NCBI GenBank assembly: GCA_027623315.1
Contig: JAQBYD010000040.1
Coordinates: 1-37,784, forward strand
DNA: 37,784 nt
Source: Verrucomicrobiota bacterium
GTDB taxonomy: Bacteria > Verrucomicrobiota > Kiritimatiellia > CAJWTS01
Direction: 5' to 3'
The position numbers were made by a program, and so were the translations under genes. The notes under the pieces were generated by a model. The model was given only the letters and a program-made list of their open reading frames with translations. It made no database searches and was not told the origin of the DNA. Each line of letters opens with the position of its first letter. Within the stretch, counting starts at the first letter, position 1. Below are positions 9,376 to 19,144 of the stretch, in pieces.

Positions 9376-10152
9376 CTACTTGATAATACCGCGTTCTGAC
9401 CGGGAGATAAACTCTATCAATTCACGGATTTCGGCATCGTCTCCGAACTCCGCGCGCAGGTTCTCCACGGCCTGCGTGACCGATTTGCCCTCCCGGTAGA
9501 GAATCCGGTAAGCCGCCTTCAGGTTTTTCATCGAATCCTCGTCAAATCCATGTCGCTGAAGCCCCACCCGATTGACGCCGCGCACCTGTGCCGGGTGACC
9601 GTCAATGGTCATAAACGGAGGGCAGTCCTGCGTAATCTTCGAGCAGCCGCCGATGATCGCGAGGCGCCCGATATGGACGAACTGGTGCACGGCGCTGAGC
9701 CCACCGAGAATAGCGTGGTCGTCCATGACCACATGGCCCGCCAGCGTTCCGCAATTGGCAAGGATCACTTCGTTGCCAACGACGCAACCATGCGCGACGT
9801 GAGAATAGGCCATGAGCAGGCAACCGCTCCCCACGCGCGTGACTTCGCCGTCTTCGGTTCCGGAATTAACCGTCACGTACTCTCGAATTACGGTGCGCTC
9901 ACCGATGTCGACATGGGTCGTCCCCCCCTTAAACTTGAGGTCCTGGGTTTGCGTGCCAATACTCGCGAACGGGAAAATCGTGCAATTCGAGCCGATGCGG
10001 GTGTGGCCGTCGAGATACACATGCGCCATGACCCGGGCATTGGCCCCGATCTCGACGTGTGCGCCAATGACTGAGTACGGACCTACGGAGACGCCCTCTC
10101 CCAGTGAAGCAGATGAATCGACGATTGCGGTGGGATGAATCTCGGTCGTCAT
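9376..10152 (-). CDS. lpxA: UDP-N-acetylglucosamine acyltransferase LpxA
   Basis: This enzyme transfers 3-hydroxyacyl from ACP to the 3-OH of UDP-GlcNAc, the first step of lipid A synthesis, in the cytoplasm. The N-terminal two thirds is a left-handed beta helix of hexapeptide repeats (VDSSASLGEGVSVGPYSVIG and onward). The C-terminal part is the helical LpxA domain. The catalytic His is H121 in SHVAHGCVVGN, matching His125 of the E. coli enzyme. The length of 258 residues is typical. Its ATG overlaps the fabZ stop by four bases. Confidence 0.97.
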   Translation of the reverse strand: MTTEIHPTAIVDSSASLGEGVSVGPYSVIGAHVEIGANARVMAHVYLDGHTRIGSNCTIFPFASIGTQTQDLKFKGGTTHVDIGERTVIREYVTVNSGTEDGEVTRVGSGCLLMAYSHVAHGCVVGNEVILANCGTLAGHVVMDDHAILGGLSAVHQFVHIGRLAIIGGCSKITQDCPPFMTIDGHPAQVRGVNRVGLQRHGFDEDSMKNLKAAYRILYREGKSVTQAVENLRAEFGDDAEIRELIEFISRSERGIIK

Positions 10153-10595
10153 GCCTCAGGCGATTCGGTGGAGATTCCGCACATCAACTCGGCCTCCGAT
10201 GCGAGGGTTCCATCCACGTAAATCTCTCCACGAAACTGGGCCATGGTCTTGCGCACCTTGAGGAATTCGATTTCAATTCGCATCTGGTCGCCCGGCTTGA
10301 TTATCTTGCGAAATTTCGCCTTGTTGATCCCCACAAGATACGGCACAACGCCCGGCGCGCCGGCCAGCCGCAGCAGCAGTATTCCACCGGTCTGGGCCAT
10401 GGCTTCCAGTTGCAGGACGCCCGGCATGATGGGTTGGCCGGGAAAATGCCCGTCGAGAAAGGGCTCGTTGCTGGAAATATTCTTGATGCCCACTATACGC
10501 CTCTTGTCATCGCACTCCACCACGCGATCGACAAGCAGCATCGGGCTTCGGTGCCTTAGCACCGCCATAATCTGCTCTGTTTCCATGATGGTCAT
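10149..10595 (-). CDS. fabZ: 3-hydroxyacyl-ACP dehydratase FabZ
   Basis: A hot-dog-fold dehydratase of type II fatty acid synthesis that converts 3-hydroxyacyl-ACP to trans-2-enoyl-ACP. The catalytic His is H50 in LDGHFPGQPIMPGV and the Glu is E64 in QLEAMAQ. The length of 148 residues is normal. An in-frame ATG at 10586 is an alternative start; neither has a convincing ribosome binding site. The tight coupling to lpxA is sensible because both use the 3-hydroxyacyl-ACP pool, one for phospholipid and one for lipid A. Confidence 0.96.
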   Translation of the reverse strand: MTIMETEQIMAVLRHRSPMLLVDRVVECDDKRRIVGIKNISSNEPFLDGHFPGQPIMPGVLQLEAMAQTGGILLLRLAGAPGVVPYLVGINKAKFRKIIKPGDQMRIEIEFLKVRKTMAQFRGEIYVDGTLASEAELMCGISTESPEA

Positions 10596-10684
10596 AGATT
10601 CAATCCCGAACTGAACTCCGAGGGCCGGCGACCCCGCAGTCGGTCATTCCACTCCCTGAACAGACCCTGAGACCAGTCGAACGG

Positions 10685-10713
10685 ACGATAGACGAACTCT
10701 ACACACACTGCAA
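10685..10713 (-). promoter_or_regulatory. Weak candidate promoter for the fabZ-lpxA-gsp run
   Basis: In the 177-base gap between the permease stop and fabZ, the minus strand has TTGCAG (10708-10713), a 17-base spacer and TATCGT (10685-10690). The match to sigma-70 consensus is only three and four of six. It is the best candidate in the longest gap of this part of the strand, so a new transcript could start here. Nothing else is recognisable in the gap. Confidence 0.25.
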
Positions 10714-10772
10714 TTCTCAATTATGGCGCCAAAGCCCGGGACCCGCAGCACAACCGGATCGCCCGGCGTTGC

Positions 10773-11870
10773 CTACTCGCTTCGGCGAAACAAGATCAAG
10801 CCCCCGAGCGTTGAGAGAAACACTGGAATCCAGATGATTAGATCGGGACGCCAGTCCGGACTGACCGAAAGCGCTTCTGCCGCGATGATAAAGACATAGC
10901 TAAGCACCACAATGCCCAGGCTCATCGCAATTCCAACCGTCGACTCCCGACGGTGACTCTGAATGCCCAGCGGAATCCCGAAGAGCGCGAACGTCACGCA
11001 GAATATCGACAGAACGACTCGCTTCAGAAGCTCAACCCCAAATTCCATACGCATTCTCGACCGGGCCGACGCGTCCAGTTCCGGATTGTCGATCGCCACG
11101 CTGCGCCACGAAACGAAAAGTTCTGTCAGCGAGAGATCCTCAATGCCCTTCCTATATTCCCCGCGATGAGCAAGCGCGATCGGCTCCATTCGGAATGTCG
11201 ACACTTTCCCCTTCCCGGAGCCTGCCCCCAGCAGGGGATCCAGCGTCACATTGTGCAGCACGAATTGAATCTGTGTCTCGTCCTCCGTGATCGAGATCTC
11301 ACCGCGCTCCGCGATGACCTCGCGCCGGACGCTCGGGTTTCTCGTGTCGTAAGCAATGACGTCCCAGACGCGGTTGCCTTCGCGACGCCCGACTCGGAAG
11401 GTGACCCCGTCGAAGCGCTTCACGAAGCTTCCCACCTCGAACAACTGCATGGGATCCAGCTTCAGAGTCCGTACGAAGTTCTTCCTCGCAAAATGACTAC
11501 GTGGCGCGATCTCCTGGTGCGCGTAGAGGCAGAAAACCATACAACATGCAGAGAAAACAAGCGGCGCACGCGCGATTCGCCACACACTTACACCACATGC
11601 CTTCATCGCCGTGATCTCCCCGCCAGCCGATAGCCCGCCGAATACCAGCAACGCAGCCGTGATGATGCTCATGGGGATCGTCAGAGGCAACGATTCCGGT
11701 ATCTTCAGCAGGAAGATCCATAGGATATCCGCGGGGCGGGCCCCGACCGCGATAAACTGGGCCATCTTGAAGATCAGCCCGATCGACATCACGAATGTCA
11801 GGACCACGAGAGTCATGGCAAACGTCACGGAAAAACTCCGTAGAAGATATCGCGATAGCGTTTGGATCAT
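10773..11870 (-). CDS. LPS export permease, LptF/LptG (YjgP/YjgQ) family
   Basis: An inner-membrane half-permease of the LPS exporter. In characterised systems LptF and LptG pair over an LptB dimer and pass LPS to LptC. There are three N-terminal membrane helices, a periplasmic beta-jellyroll-like region (about 120-255), and three C-terminal helices (FALFGIPLGI, GIAMSLGIVVLSYVFII and the final hydrophobic segment). The 365 residues fit the family. Only one of the usual pair is here; the position as a lone member does not tell F from G. It sits between the DUF3108-type protein and the fabZ-lpxA run. Its ATPase partner is probably LptB at 20532-21260. Confidence 0.92.
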   Translation of the reverse strand: MIQTLSRYLLRSFSVTFAMTLVVLTFVMSIGLIFKMAQFIAVGARPADILWIFLLKIPESLPLTIPMSIITAALLVFGGLSAGGEITAMKACGVSVWRIARAPLVFSACCMVFCLYAHQEIAPRSHFARKNFVRTLKLDPMQLFEVGSFVKRFDGVTFRVGRREGNRVWDVIAYDTRNPSVRREVIAERGEISITEDETQIQFVLHNVTLDPLLGAGSGKGKVSTFRMEPIALAHRGEYRKGIEDLSLTELFVSWRSVAIDNPELDASARSRMRMEFGVELLKRVVLSIFCVTFALFGIPLGIQSHRRESTVGIAMSLGIVVLSYVFIIAAEALSVSPDWRPDLIIWIPVFLSTLGGLILFRRSE

Positions 11871-11908
11871 GGTGTACGCGGTGCGAACACGTAGAGGCGG
11901 AACATCTA

Positions 11909-12706
11909 TCAGCGCTTACGTCCTGATGTTACCCATCGGTCGTCGCCCGGACCATGCACCTTGGAGAGCACCGCACGGAAATCCGCGACGGGAACCTTTC
12001 CGGTCATCTGGACGCAGACGCGCCGGTCGTCATCGGAGAACCAGACCCAGATTCGGCCTTTTCGATTCAATATCTCTCCAAACTTGGCCACGGGCTCCAG
12101 GTGAAGCGTCCGCACGCGTCCGAAGCGTCCGAGCAGAATGGTCTCGCGACGGACCTCACCCAGCTTCAGGTCATACACCTTGTCATCGGCGAGCACCTTG
12201 AACACCTTCTCCTTAGCCACGTCCACGTGCGAGTTGCGCATATAGTAGATGAAGGTCAGGATATCACGAGTGTCGCTCCCGATCGCGAAGAGGTTGGTCT
12301 GCGACTTTCGAAAATCATGCTGCACGACCTCTTTTTCGGCATGATTGAAATGCCAGGTCTCGTTCCGTCGTTTCTTGCGCCCCTCGCTAAGCCTCTGCGT
12401 GTAGCGCACGGGAAGGAAGGTCTCGGGTACCACGATGCTCTCGATGAAGTCGTCAACCGGGTAGACGGCATCGACGATGCGGGCCGTCCTGGCCGTCATT
12501 CGTAAGGCCACGAACTTCTTGCCGTCCTCTTCTACCCACTCGCTCCAGATGCGCGTGCTGCCGACCGGGATAATGCCCCAGTAGAGTCGATACTCAAGGC
12601 TCTCCCCGACCGGGAACCAGAGGTCGTTCGTGGATGCGACAGCGGGCGTGGCACCGTATAGAATCAGCGCGAGGCCGAGGTAAACCGCCGTATGACGTCC
12701 CGTCAT
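11909..12706 (-). CDS. DUF3108-type exported protein
   Basis: A protein of about 265 residues with a signal peptide (MTGRHTAVYLGLALILYG through ASTND), predicted periplasmic or outer-membrane associated. The mature part is beta-rich. It opens with FPVGESLEYRLYWGIIPVGS and continues with repeated strand patterns and IWVWFSDDDRRVCVQM near the end, which is the layout of DUF3108 proteins (function unknown). ATG 12706 is chosen over an upstream in-frame start at 12760 because it begins the signal peptide directly. It precedes the LptF/G permease by 38 bases, which suggests an envelope role, but no function is established. Confidence 0.75.
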   Translation of the reverse strand: MTGRHTAVYLGLALILYGATPAVASTNDLWFPVGESLEYRLYWGIIPVGSTRIWSEWVEEDGKKFVALRMTARTARIVDAVYPVDDFIESIVVPETFLPVRYTQRLSEGRKKRRNETWHFNHAEKEVVQHDFRKSQTNLFAIGSDTRDILTFIYYMRNSHVDVAKEKVFKVLADDKVYDLKLGEVRRETILLGRFGRVRTLHLEPVAKFGEILNRKGRIWVWFSDDDRRVCVQMTGKVPVADFRAVLSKVHGPGDDRWVTSGRKR

Positions 12707-12775
12707 GTACGGATCGCACCGCACTGAATCCGAAACGCCCGCATCGAAGTCTTGCCGCACATACCGATTCGGTCG

Positions 12776-14065
12776 CTATTCGGCGCGGCGCTGGTGCTCC
12801 GACGTACGGATATAGATCTCGGTGCGCCGGTTTTCGGGATTACCGTTCACCGGATCATTTGGCGCCTTCGGCCGACCGAATCCGTACCCCTGCGCCTCGA
12901 GCCGCTTGCGATCGACACCCCACTTCTCAACCAAGTAGTTCAAGACGGCCTTCGCGCGCCGTTCAGAGAGCTTCTGGTTGTAGGCCTTATTGGACCTTTT
13001 TCGCTGATCCGCGTGGCCCTCGACGGTTGCTTCGGCACCGGTGTCGCGTGCCAGAACCTTACCAATCACGTCGAGATCCGCGAAGTACTGCTCCTTGATG
13101 ATGGCCTTGTCGGTATCAAACCGAATGTTCAGCGTGAACAGAAGCAAGTCGTCCGAGCCATCGAGCGGGTCCGTGCCATCTTCGAGCACTTCATGCCCGT
13201 CAGCGACGCCACCGTCGTCGGTGTCGCGGTCATTGGGGTCCGTACCATGCGCGTGCACTTCGGGACCATCCTTAAGCTGGTCCCAATCGGTATCCGGATT
13301 CAGTGGATCCGTGCCGTAGTCGATCACCTCTTCGCCATCGGACAGACCGTCTTTGTCGGTGTCAGGATCGTACGGGTCCGTACCGATCTCAGCTTCGCGA
13401 GTATCGGGAAGACCGTCGCCATCGCTGTCAAGAATTCCGCCGCTGACCTTAAGGTTGGGCGCCACGCCCGCGCCGATCGTCCAGACAATTCCTCCGGTCA
13501 AGAGACCGTTGGCCTCCGTGTCGTGGCCGGCGATAAAGAACCGGGCATCCGCACGCACGGCCCACTCGTCGTTGAAATGGTACATCACACCTCCACCGGC
13601 ACGCACGGCGAAGTCGAAGTCGCTACCAAAATTATCTTCGTAGACCGTGACTCCAGCGCCAAGGGCCAGGTAGGGATCCAGCCGTTCCCAGCGCGTCACA
13701 TGAAGCAACGCATCCACACCGAATCCCACGGCCGACGTATCCGTCACCCCGGCCGTCTCCTCGAGACGATTGATCTTGGCCCCGAATGAGTTGCGCGTAT
13801 TCCCGTCGAGCTGCGGGGCCAGGTACAGAAAACCCTCGAAGGTCCAGCGCTCGGAGTAATCATAGCCCGCGCCAACGCCGATGACAATTCCGTCCTCAAC
13901 CTCCTCGTCGCCTTCGAACTTCAAGACTCCGATCTGGCCACCGAGGTACCAGGGATGATCGAGGGCTTCCTCGGCCGATGCGAGATGGGCAAAACCACAG
14001 ACAACAACGGTGCTGATCAAGAACGCCGTAACGACAGCGCCGACTCCCTTGCGCAATATCCACAT
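12776..14065 (-). CDS. OmpA-family porin with thrombospondin type 3 repeats
   Basis: An outer-membrane protein of 429 residues. A signal peptide ends near ASAEE. Residues 35-200 are an OmpA-like eight-stranded beta barrel (alternating aromatic strands such as WYLGGQIGVLKFEG). Residues about 207-300 are four Asp-rich TSP3 repeats of about 22 residues (DSDGDGLPD, TDKDGLSDGEE, TDWDQLKDGPE, TDDGGVADGHE), which bind calcium in known proteins. Residues 315-420 are the OmpA C-terminal peptidoglycan-binding domain with VEGHADQR, LSERRAKAVLNYL and NPENRRTEI. The start is fixed by an excellent AGGAGGT five bases upstream, suggesting high expression. It probably links the outer membrane to peptidoglycan. 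Confidence 0.93.
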   Translation of the reverse strand: MWILRKGVGAVVTAFLISTVVVCGFAHLASAEEALDHPWYLGGQIGVLKFEGDEEVEDGIVIGVGAGYDYSERWTFEGFLYLAPQLDGNTRNSFGAKINRLEETAGVTDTSAVGFGVDALLHVTRWERLDPYLALGAGVTVYEDNFGSDFDFAVRAGGGVMYHFNDEWAVRADARFFIAGHDTEANGLLTGGIVWTIGAGVAPNLKVSGGILDSDGDGLPDTREAEIGTDPYDPDTDKDGLSDGEEVIDYGTDPLNPDTDWDQLKDGPEVHAHGTDPNDRDTDDGGVADGHEVLEDGTDPLDGSDDLLLFTLNIRFDTDKAIIKEQYFADLDVIGKVLARDTGAEATVEGHADQRKRSNKAYNQKLSERRAKAVLNYLVEKWGVDRKRLEAQGYGFGRPKAPNDPVNGNPENRRTEIYIRTSEHQRRAE

Positions 14066-14070
14066 GGGAT

Positions 14071-14077
14071 ACCTCCT
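14071..14077 (-). promoter_or_regulatory. Strong ribosome binding site of the OmpA-like gene
   Basis: AGGAGGT on the minus strand, five bases before the ATG. It is one of the two strongest Shine-Dalgarno sequences in the window and fits an abundant structural outer-membrane protein. Confidence 0.8.
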
Positions 14078-14247
14078 AGATGGTTATTATTGACATGGCC
14101 CCGTGGCCAGAACGGAATGCAAAAAAATCTGCTGGAAACAAAGGAAAAATCTACCAGACTCGGGGCCGAATGCAACAGCAATTGCCACGATTTAAACCGG
14201 CCTGCGCGGACCCGAAATGCCCCGCATCATCGCCATGACCAGACCGG

Positions 14248-15687
14248 CTAGTACTTGTATAGATCGGACTTGTAAGGCCCGTCGACGCTAATGCCCAGAT
14301 ATTTGGCTTGCTTGCGTGAGAGTCGGTCGAGACGGACCCCGACCTTCTCGAGGTGTAGTCGTGCGACTTTTTCGTCAAGTGCTCGCGGCAGCACGTAGAC
14401 CCCTACGGGGTAGTCGTCGTGCCGCAGGAAGAGCTCAAACTGCGCCAGAACCTGGTTGCAGAAACTGTTCGACATCACGAAACTGGGGTGCCCCGTGGCA
14501 CATCCCAGATTTACCAGGCGGCCCTGGGCCAGCACAATGATGCTCGTTCCGTTCGGAAAGGTGATCTTGTCGACCTGCGGTTTGATGTTTTGCCAGCGGT
14601 ACTTCATGAGCTTCTCAATCTGGATCTCGCTATCGAAATGCCCAATGTTACACACAATCGCCATGTTCTTCATGCGCCGCATATGCTTCTCGGTGATCAC
14701 GTCACAACATCCGGTTGTACTGACGAAGACGTCGCCGATGGTGCACGCATCGGCCATCTGCATGACCTCGTATCCCTCCATCGCCGCCTGGAGCGCGCAG
14801 ATCGGATCAATCTCAGTCACCACCACGCGCGCGCCCTGGCCGCGCAGAGACTGACAGCAGCCCTTGCCCACGTCACCATACCCAACCACCACGGCCACCT
14901 TTCCGGACAACATCACATCGGTCGCCCGCATGATGCCGTCCACCAGGGAGTGCCGGCAGCCGTACAGGTTGTCAAATTTCGACTTGGTTACGGAGTCGTT
15001 TACGTTGAAGGCGGGAAACAACAATTTCCCCTTCTCATGCATCTGGTAGAGTCGATGCACACCCGTCGTCGTCTCTTCGGAGACGCCGAGAATGCCGGGC
15101 ACGATTCGATGAAAACGGCCTGGATCCCGCTTCAGGCTTTTTCGCAATTGCTTGTACAAGACGCCCTCTTCAATGCTCTCAGGTTTCTTGCGTAGAACCG
15201 AGGCGTCATCTTCGGCCTGGTAGCCGAGATGCACAAACAGGGTCGCATCGCCACCATCATCGAGGATGATGTTCGGGCCCTGCCCATTTCCCCAATCGAG
15301 AATCTTGTCGGTATACTCCCAGTACTCTTCGAGGCTCTCGCCCTTGAAGGCGAAGACGGGAGTTCCCGTCACGGCGATAGCGGCCGCCGCGTGATCCTGG
15401 GTCGAGAAAATGTTGCAACTGGCCCAGCGTACCCGCGCACCGAGGGCCTGCAGCGTTTCGATCAGCACCGCCGTCTGCACGGTCATATGCAAGGACCCCG
15501 TGATTCGCGCGCCTCGAAGCGGCTTGGCTTTGCCAAACTCCCTGCGGAGTTCCATCAGGCCAGGCATCTCGATTTCGGCTAACTCGATTTCCTTGCGGCC
15601 GAAATCGGCCAGTGTCATGTCCGCGACCTTGTAATCGCCCTTGTTGGCACGAGCCGAACGGGTCTTCTTCTTTGCTGTCTTCGCCAT
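14248..15687 (-). CDS. ahcY: Adenosylhomocysteinase
   Basis: Hydrolyses S-adenosylhomocysteine to homocysteine and adenosine using bound NAD, and so relieves product inhibition of methyltransferases. Visible motifs are [29 protein letters not shown], the Rossmann motif [20 protein letters not shown], and the C-terminal [10 protein letters not shown] with the conserved Lys-Tyr end that reaches into the neighbouring subunit. At 479 residues it is the longer bacterial form with an internal insert. The N-terminus has an extra basic stretch ([16 protein letters not shown]) before the conserved core. It is 21 bases after metK, forming a SAM-cycle pair. Confidence 0.97.
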   Translation of the reverse strand: MAKTAKKKTRSARANKGDYKVADMTLADFGRKEIELAEIEMPGLMELRREFGKAKPLRGARITGSLHMTVQTAVLIETLQALGARVRWASCNIFSTQDHAAAAIAVTGTPVFAFKGESLEEYWEYTDKILDWGNGQGPNIILDDGGDATLFVHLGYQAEDDASVLRKKPESIEEGVLYKQLRKSLKRDPGRFHRIVPGILGVSEETTTGVHRLYQMHEKGKLLFPAFNVNDSVTKSKFDNLYGCRHSLVDGIMRATDVMLSGKVAVVVGYGDVGKGCCQSLRGQGARVVVTEIDPICALQAAMEGYEVMQMADACTIGDVFVSTTGCCDVITEKHMRRMKNMAIVCNIGHFDSEIQIEKLMKYRWQNIKPQVDKITFPNGTSIIVLAQGRLVNLGCATGHPSFVMSNSFCNQVLAQFELFLRHDDYPVGVYVLPRALDEKVARLHLEKVGVRLDRLSRKQAKYLGISVDGPYKSDLYKY

Positions 15688-15708
15688 GCCATGTCTCCAG
15701 TCCGCCGT

Positions 15709-16878
15709 TTAGACGGCTGCCGCGAGTTTTGCGGCCTTATCGGTGCACTCCCACGTGAAGCTCTTCAGATCGCTCGCCCGCGACCGCCCGAAATGTCCAT
15801 ACGCCGAGGTCGGCTCAAATACGGGTCTCAACAGTTTCAACGCGCTGATGATCTCCGCCGGCTTCAACCCGAAGACCTGGCGTACGGCGCGTGCGATCTT
15901 GGCATCCGCCACGCACCCGGTACCGAAGGTATCGATATGCACAGACACCGGATCGGGGAACCCGATGGCGTACGCAAGCTGCACCTCGCAGCGGTCTGCC
16001 AATCCGGCGGCCACCACGTTCTTCGCCACGTAGCGCGCCATGTACGCGGCACTTCGATCCACCTTGGAGGGATCTTTGCCCGAAAAGGCTCCACCGCCGT
16101 GACGCCCCATGCCACCGTAGGTATCGACGATAATCTTGCGGCCGGTCAGGCCACAATCTCCCTGCGGTCCACCGACCACGAAACGCCCCGTGGGGTTGAT
16201 CAGGAATCGCGTCTTGGAGGTCACGAGACGCTTCGGAATATTCCTTAGAATCACTTCGTCCATGATCGCGGAACGAAGATTCTTATAGGAGACGGCCGCA
16301 TCGTGCTGCGACGACACCACGACGGTGTCGATGGCCACCGGCTTATTGTCTTCGTAGACGACGGACACCTGGGACTTGCCATCCGGCCGCAGAAACGGGG
16401 CACGACCCGACCGACGGGCACTGGCGAGACCACGCGTCAACTTGTGCGAAAGCATGATCGGCAGCGGCATCAACTCCGGCGTCTCACGGCAGGCGTAGCC
16501 GAACATCATTCCCTGGTCGCCGGCCCCCTGCTCCTTAAACATGCCGCGTCCAGCGGTCACGCCTTGTGAGATATCCGGAGACTGCTTATCGAGCGAAACG
16601 AGGACCGCGCAGGTCTCGGAGTCGAAGCCCATGTCAGAATGCGTGTACCCAATACGTCTTACCTTGTCGCGCACGATGTCGGCGAAGTCGACCTGGGTCC
16701 TGCTCGTGATCTCCCCGGCGACGACGACCATGCCGGTCGTCACCATCGTCTCACACGCGACACGTGAGTTCTTGTCCCCTTTAAGCAGCGCGTCCAGTAT
16801 CGCGTCCGAGATGCCATCCGAGATCTTATCCGGATGCCCCTCCGTCACGGACTCCGAGGTAAATATATACTTCTTCAT
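15709..16878 (-). CDS. metK: S-adenosylmethionine synthetase
   Basis: Makes S-adenosylmethionine from methionine and ATP. Key motifs are [13 protein letters not shown] (His and Asp of the active site), DQGMMFGYA, and the phosphate-binding [19 protein letters not shown]. The length of 389 residues is standard. The ATG at 16878 is preferred over the in-frame ATG at 16884 because AAGGAG lies six bases before the former and directly abuts the latter. It follows ptsI by about 38 bases and precedes ahcY. The leader is too short to hold a SAM riboswitch. Confidence 0.97.
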   Translation of the reverse strand: MKKYIFTSESVTEGHPDKISDGISDAILDALLKGDKNSRVACETMVTTGMVVVAGEITSRTQVDFADIVRDKVRRIGYTHSDMGFDSETCAVLVSLDKQSPDISQGVTAGRGMFKEQGAGDQGMMFGYACRETPELMPLPIMLSHKLTRGLASARRSGRAPFLRPDGKSQVSVVYEDNKPVAIDTVVVSSQHDAAVSYKNLRSAIMDEVILRNIPKRLVTSKTRFLINPTGRFVVGGPQGDCGLTGRKIIVDTYGGMGRHGGGAFSGKDPSKVDRSAAYMARYVAKNVVAAGLADRCEVQLAYAIGFPDPVSVHIDTFGTGCVADAKIARAVRQVFGLKPAEIISALKLLRPVFEPTSAYGHFGRSRASDLKSFTWECTDKAAKLAAAV

Positions 16879-16916
16879 CTGCATCTCCTTTCAGAAAAGC
16901 CGAGCATTGTGCACAC

Positions 16917-18698
16917 CTAGCGCACCAGATCAAGGATTTCCGGCCGCACCTGCGCGATGACTTCCCGACAGAGCGAAACGATCTCCGCCGCCGAGTGCTT
17001 CTTCATCGCCTCCTCCGCCAGGGCTTGAGAGTCCTTATGGCTGAGATGGCGAATGGCGTCCTTGATCAGGGGAATCGCCGTCGGAGTCACGCTAATCTCG
17101 TCAAGCCCCAGCCCGATCAGGAGCGGCGCCATGATTGGATCTGCCCCCATTTCACCGCAAAGCGCAACATGCACGCCGTGCTCGTGCCCGACATCGATCG
17201 TCTCCTTGATCAATCTGACAATCGCCGGGTGCGTCGGCTCATAGAGGTATGCCACGCGCTCGTTCACTCGATCGACCGCCAGGGTGTACTGAATCAGGTC
17301 GTTGGTGCCCACGCTGAAGAACGACACGTGCGGCGCGATCGCGCGGGTCGTCAGAGCGGCAGAGGGCGTCTCGATCATGACGCCGACCGGCAACTGCTCG
17401 TCGAACGGCGTGCCCTTCGAACGAAGCTCAGCCTTGGCGGATTCCAGAAGTTCCTGGGCCTGCAGAACCTCGTCCACCTTGGTGATCATGGGGTACATGA
17501 TCTTCACGTTGCCATGCCGACTGGCACGCAGGATCGCACGAAGCTGGGTTCGGAACATATCTGGCTGGGCCAGGCAAAGGCGAATCGCGCGCCACCCCAT
17601 AAACGGATTCATCTCGGAGGGATACTTGACGTGGGACAGAAATTTGTCGCCCCCCAGGTCCAATGTCCGAATCACGACCGGTGCCGGAGCGAGGCGCTTC
17701 GCAACGCGCTCATAGATTTCTGCCTGCTCGTCCTCGGAAGGCAAATGGCCTTGCGCTAAAAAGACGAATTCCGATCGAAAGAGACCGATGCCCTCCGCCC
17801 CCTGCGACACCACGGCATCCAGCTCTTCAGGAATCTCGATATTTGCCGAGAGTCCGACGCGATGTGCATCCCTCGTCTCGGCCACCAGCGCGACCTGCCC
17901 TTGCAGCACGTTCTCGAAGGATTTACGAACCTCGAGCACATGCCCGTATTCGCTCAGGCGCTCCGCGGTGGGCCGGATGATCAATACGCCCTTGTTGCCG
18001 TCCATCAGCATGCGATCCCCGGTCGATACACGCACGCTGATATCGTGCAGCCCGACCACGGCGGGGATGCGCATCGCGCGCGCCATCACGGCGGTATGCG
18101 CCGTGGGACTCCCCAGATCTGTCGCGAAACCAAGAACCTTGTCGCGCTTTAATGCAGCCGTCTCCGACGGCGCCAGCTCGGTGGCCACCAGAATGCTGGG
18201 TTGGTCGATGTCTTCCGATGGTGCCTCCTGGCGACCCGATAGATTCCGCAATATACGGCGCGCCACGTCCTGCACGTCCACCACGCGCTCGCGGAGATAG
18301 GCATCCTTAATCGCACCAAGCGCAGCGGCGTATTTCTCGGAGACGACCCGCACGCCTGCCTCTGCGTTGCGGCGCTTCTCGGTGATATCCCTGACGACCT
18401 CTTCGATAAAGACCCGGTCATCGAGGACCATCAGATGCGCATCGAAGATGCTGGCGTCGCCATGTCCAATACTCTTCTCGAACGTGGACTGAATGTCGCG
18501 GATCTGGCGGCGTGTAGCATCAAGACTTCCGTGGAAACGATTGATCTCACGGGGGATCTCCCGGGGCGTCACATCGCGCTCGACGATGTGCTCCTCTTCG
18601 TTGACCAGCCGAAACACCGGCCCGATGACGACGCCGGGCGAGACGCCTATCCCCTGCAGGACGACCTCCTCCTGATCGCTGGTAGAATTCTGTGTCAT
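16917..18698 (-). CDS. ptsI: PTS enzyme I (phosphoenolpyruvate-protein phosphotransferase)
   Basis: Autophosphorylates from phosphoenolpyruvate and passes phosphate to HPr. Domains in order: N-terminal HPr-binding and phosphohistidine domain with SPTAHTAVMAR (active His near residue 203), then the PEP-binding TIM barrel with GIGLFRSEF, RTLDLGGDKF, GVMIETPSA, FSVGTNDLIQY and LCGEMGADP carrying the catalytic Cys. At 593 residues it is slightly longer than the E. coli enzyme. GGAG lies seven bases before the ATG. It follows the HPr gene after a 143-base gap with GC-rich inverted segments. No sugar-specific EII gene is in the window, so this may be a regulatory chain with HPr and HprK. Confidence 0.95.
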   Translation of the reverse strand: MTQNSTSDQEEVVLQGIGVSPGVVIGPVFRLVNEEEHIVERDVTPREIPREINRFHGSLDATRRQIRDIQSTFEKSIGHGDASIFDAHLMVLDDRVFIEEVVRDITEKRRNAEAGVRVVSEKYAAALGAIKDAYLRERVVDVQDVARRILRNLSGRQEAPSEDIDQPSILVATELAPSETAALKRDKVLGFATDLGSPTAHTAVMARAMRIPAVVGLHDISVRVSTGDRMLMDGNKGVLIIRPTAERLSEYGHVLEVRKSFENVLQGQVALVAETRDAHRVGLSANIEIPEELDAVVSQGAEGIGLFRSEFVFLAQGHLPSEDEQAEIYERVAKRLAPAPVVIRTLDLGGDKFLSHVKYPSEMNPFMGWRAIRLCLAQPDMFRTQLRAILRASRHGNVKIMYPMITKVDEVLQAQELLESAKAELRSKGTPFDEQLPVGVMIETPSAALTTRAIAPHVSFFSVGTNDLIQYTLAVDRVNERVAYLYEPTHPAIVRLIKETIDVGHEHGVHVALCGEMGADPIMAPLLIGLGLDEISVTPTAIPLIKDAIRHLSHKDSQALAEEAMKKHSAAEIVSLCREVIAQVRPEILDLVR

Positions 18699-18841
18699 GA
18701 TTCGATTCGCTCCGGCGCTATGCCCGGGGCACTATGGGGCAAAGGGCAAGAATGCGGCAAGTTTGAACTGTATGAGCCTTGTGCGGACCGGCGCAGCATC
18801 GTGACGCGCCCGGACGGCCGTCCCGTCCACGGCCCGCGATG

Positions 18842-19144
18842 TCAGTCTTCGTAGAATTTGCTCTCGATGAGCACCGCGAGATCATCCATCAGGGCCTTGG
18901 CGTCGACACCGTCAGCCGTAATGCGAAGGATGCACCCACGGGATGCCTCGAGGGTCATGAGCCCCATGATGCTCTTGCCCGAGACCTGGTTTCCCTCTTT
19001 TTCCACCGACACGTTGGCGTCGTAGCGCGAACAGGTCTTGACAAACATCGCCGCCGGACGCGCATGAATGCCGAACTTATTGTCGACCTTGTACTCGCGC
19101 ACGAGCTTGTCGCCCGCTCCCGATGGTGTGGGCGCTTCAGTCAC
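18842..19144 (-). CDS. HPr phosphocarrier protein
   Basis: A 100-residue HPr. The phosphocarrier His is H27 in FGIHARPAA (EI site) and the regulatory serine is S58 in VSGKSIMGLM (HprK site), so both control sites are intact. The GTG start at 19144 overlaps the end of hprK by eight bases. This gives a tail of about 14 residues ahead of the usual HPr start; an internal GTG at 19102 would give a protein of normal length. The arrangement hprK-HPr-ptsI puts kinase, target and phosphodonor together. Confidence 0.94.
   Translation of the reverse strand: MTEAPTPSGAGDKLVREYKVDNKFGIHARPAAMFVKTCSRYDANVSVEKEGNQVSGKSIMGLMTLEASRGCILRITADGVDAKALMDDLAVLIESKFYED

Noticed and set aside
13165..13435. Tandem DNA repeat in the OmpA-like gene
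   Set aside because: The periodicity is the four TSP3 protein repeats, with divergent DNA, and needs no separate feature.
16879..16916. SAM or SAH riboswitch ahead of metK or ahcY
   Set aside because: The gaps are only about 38 and 21 bases, too short for any known class.
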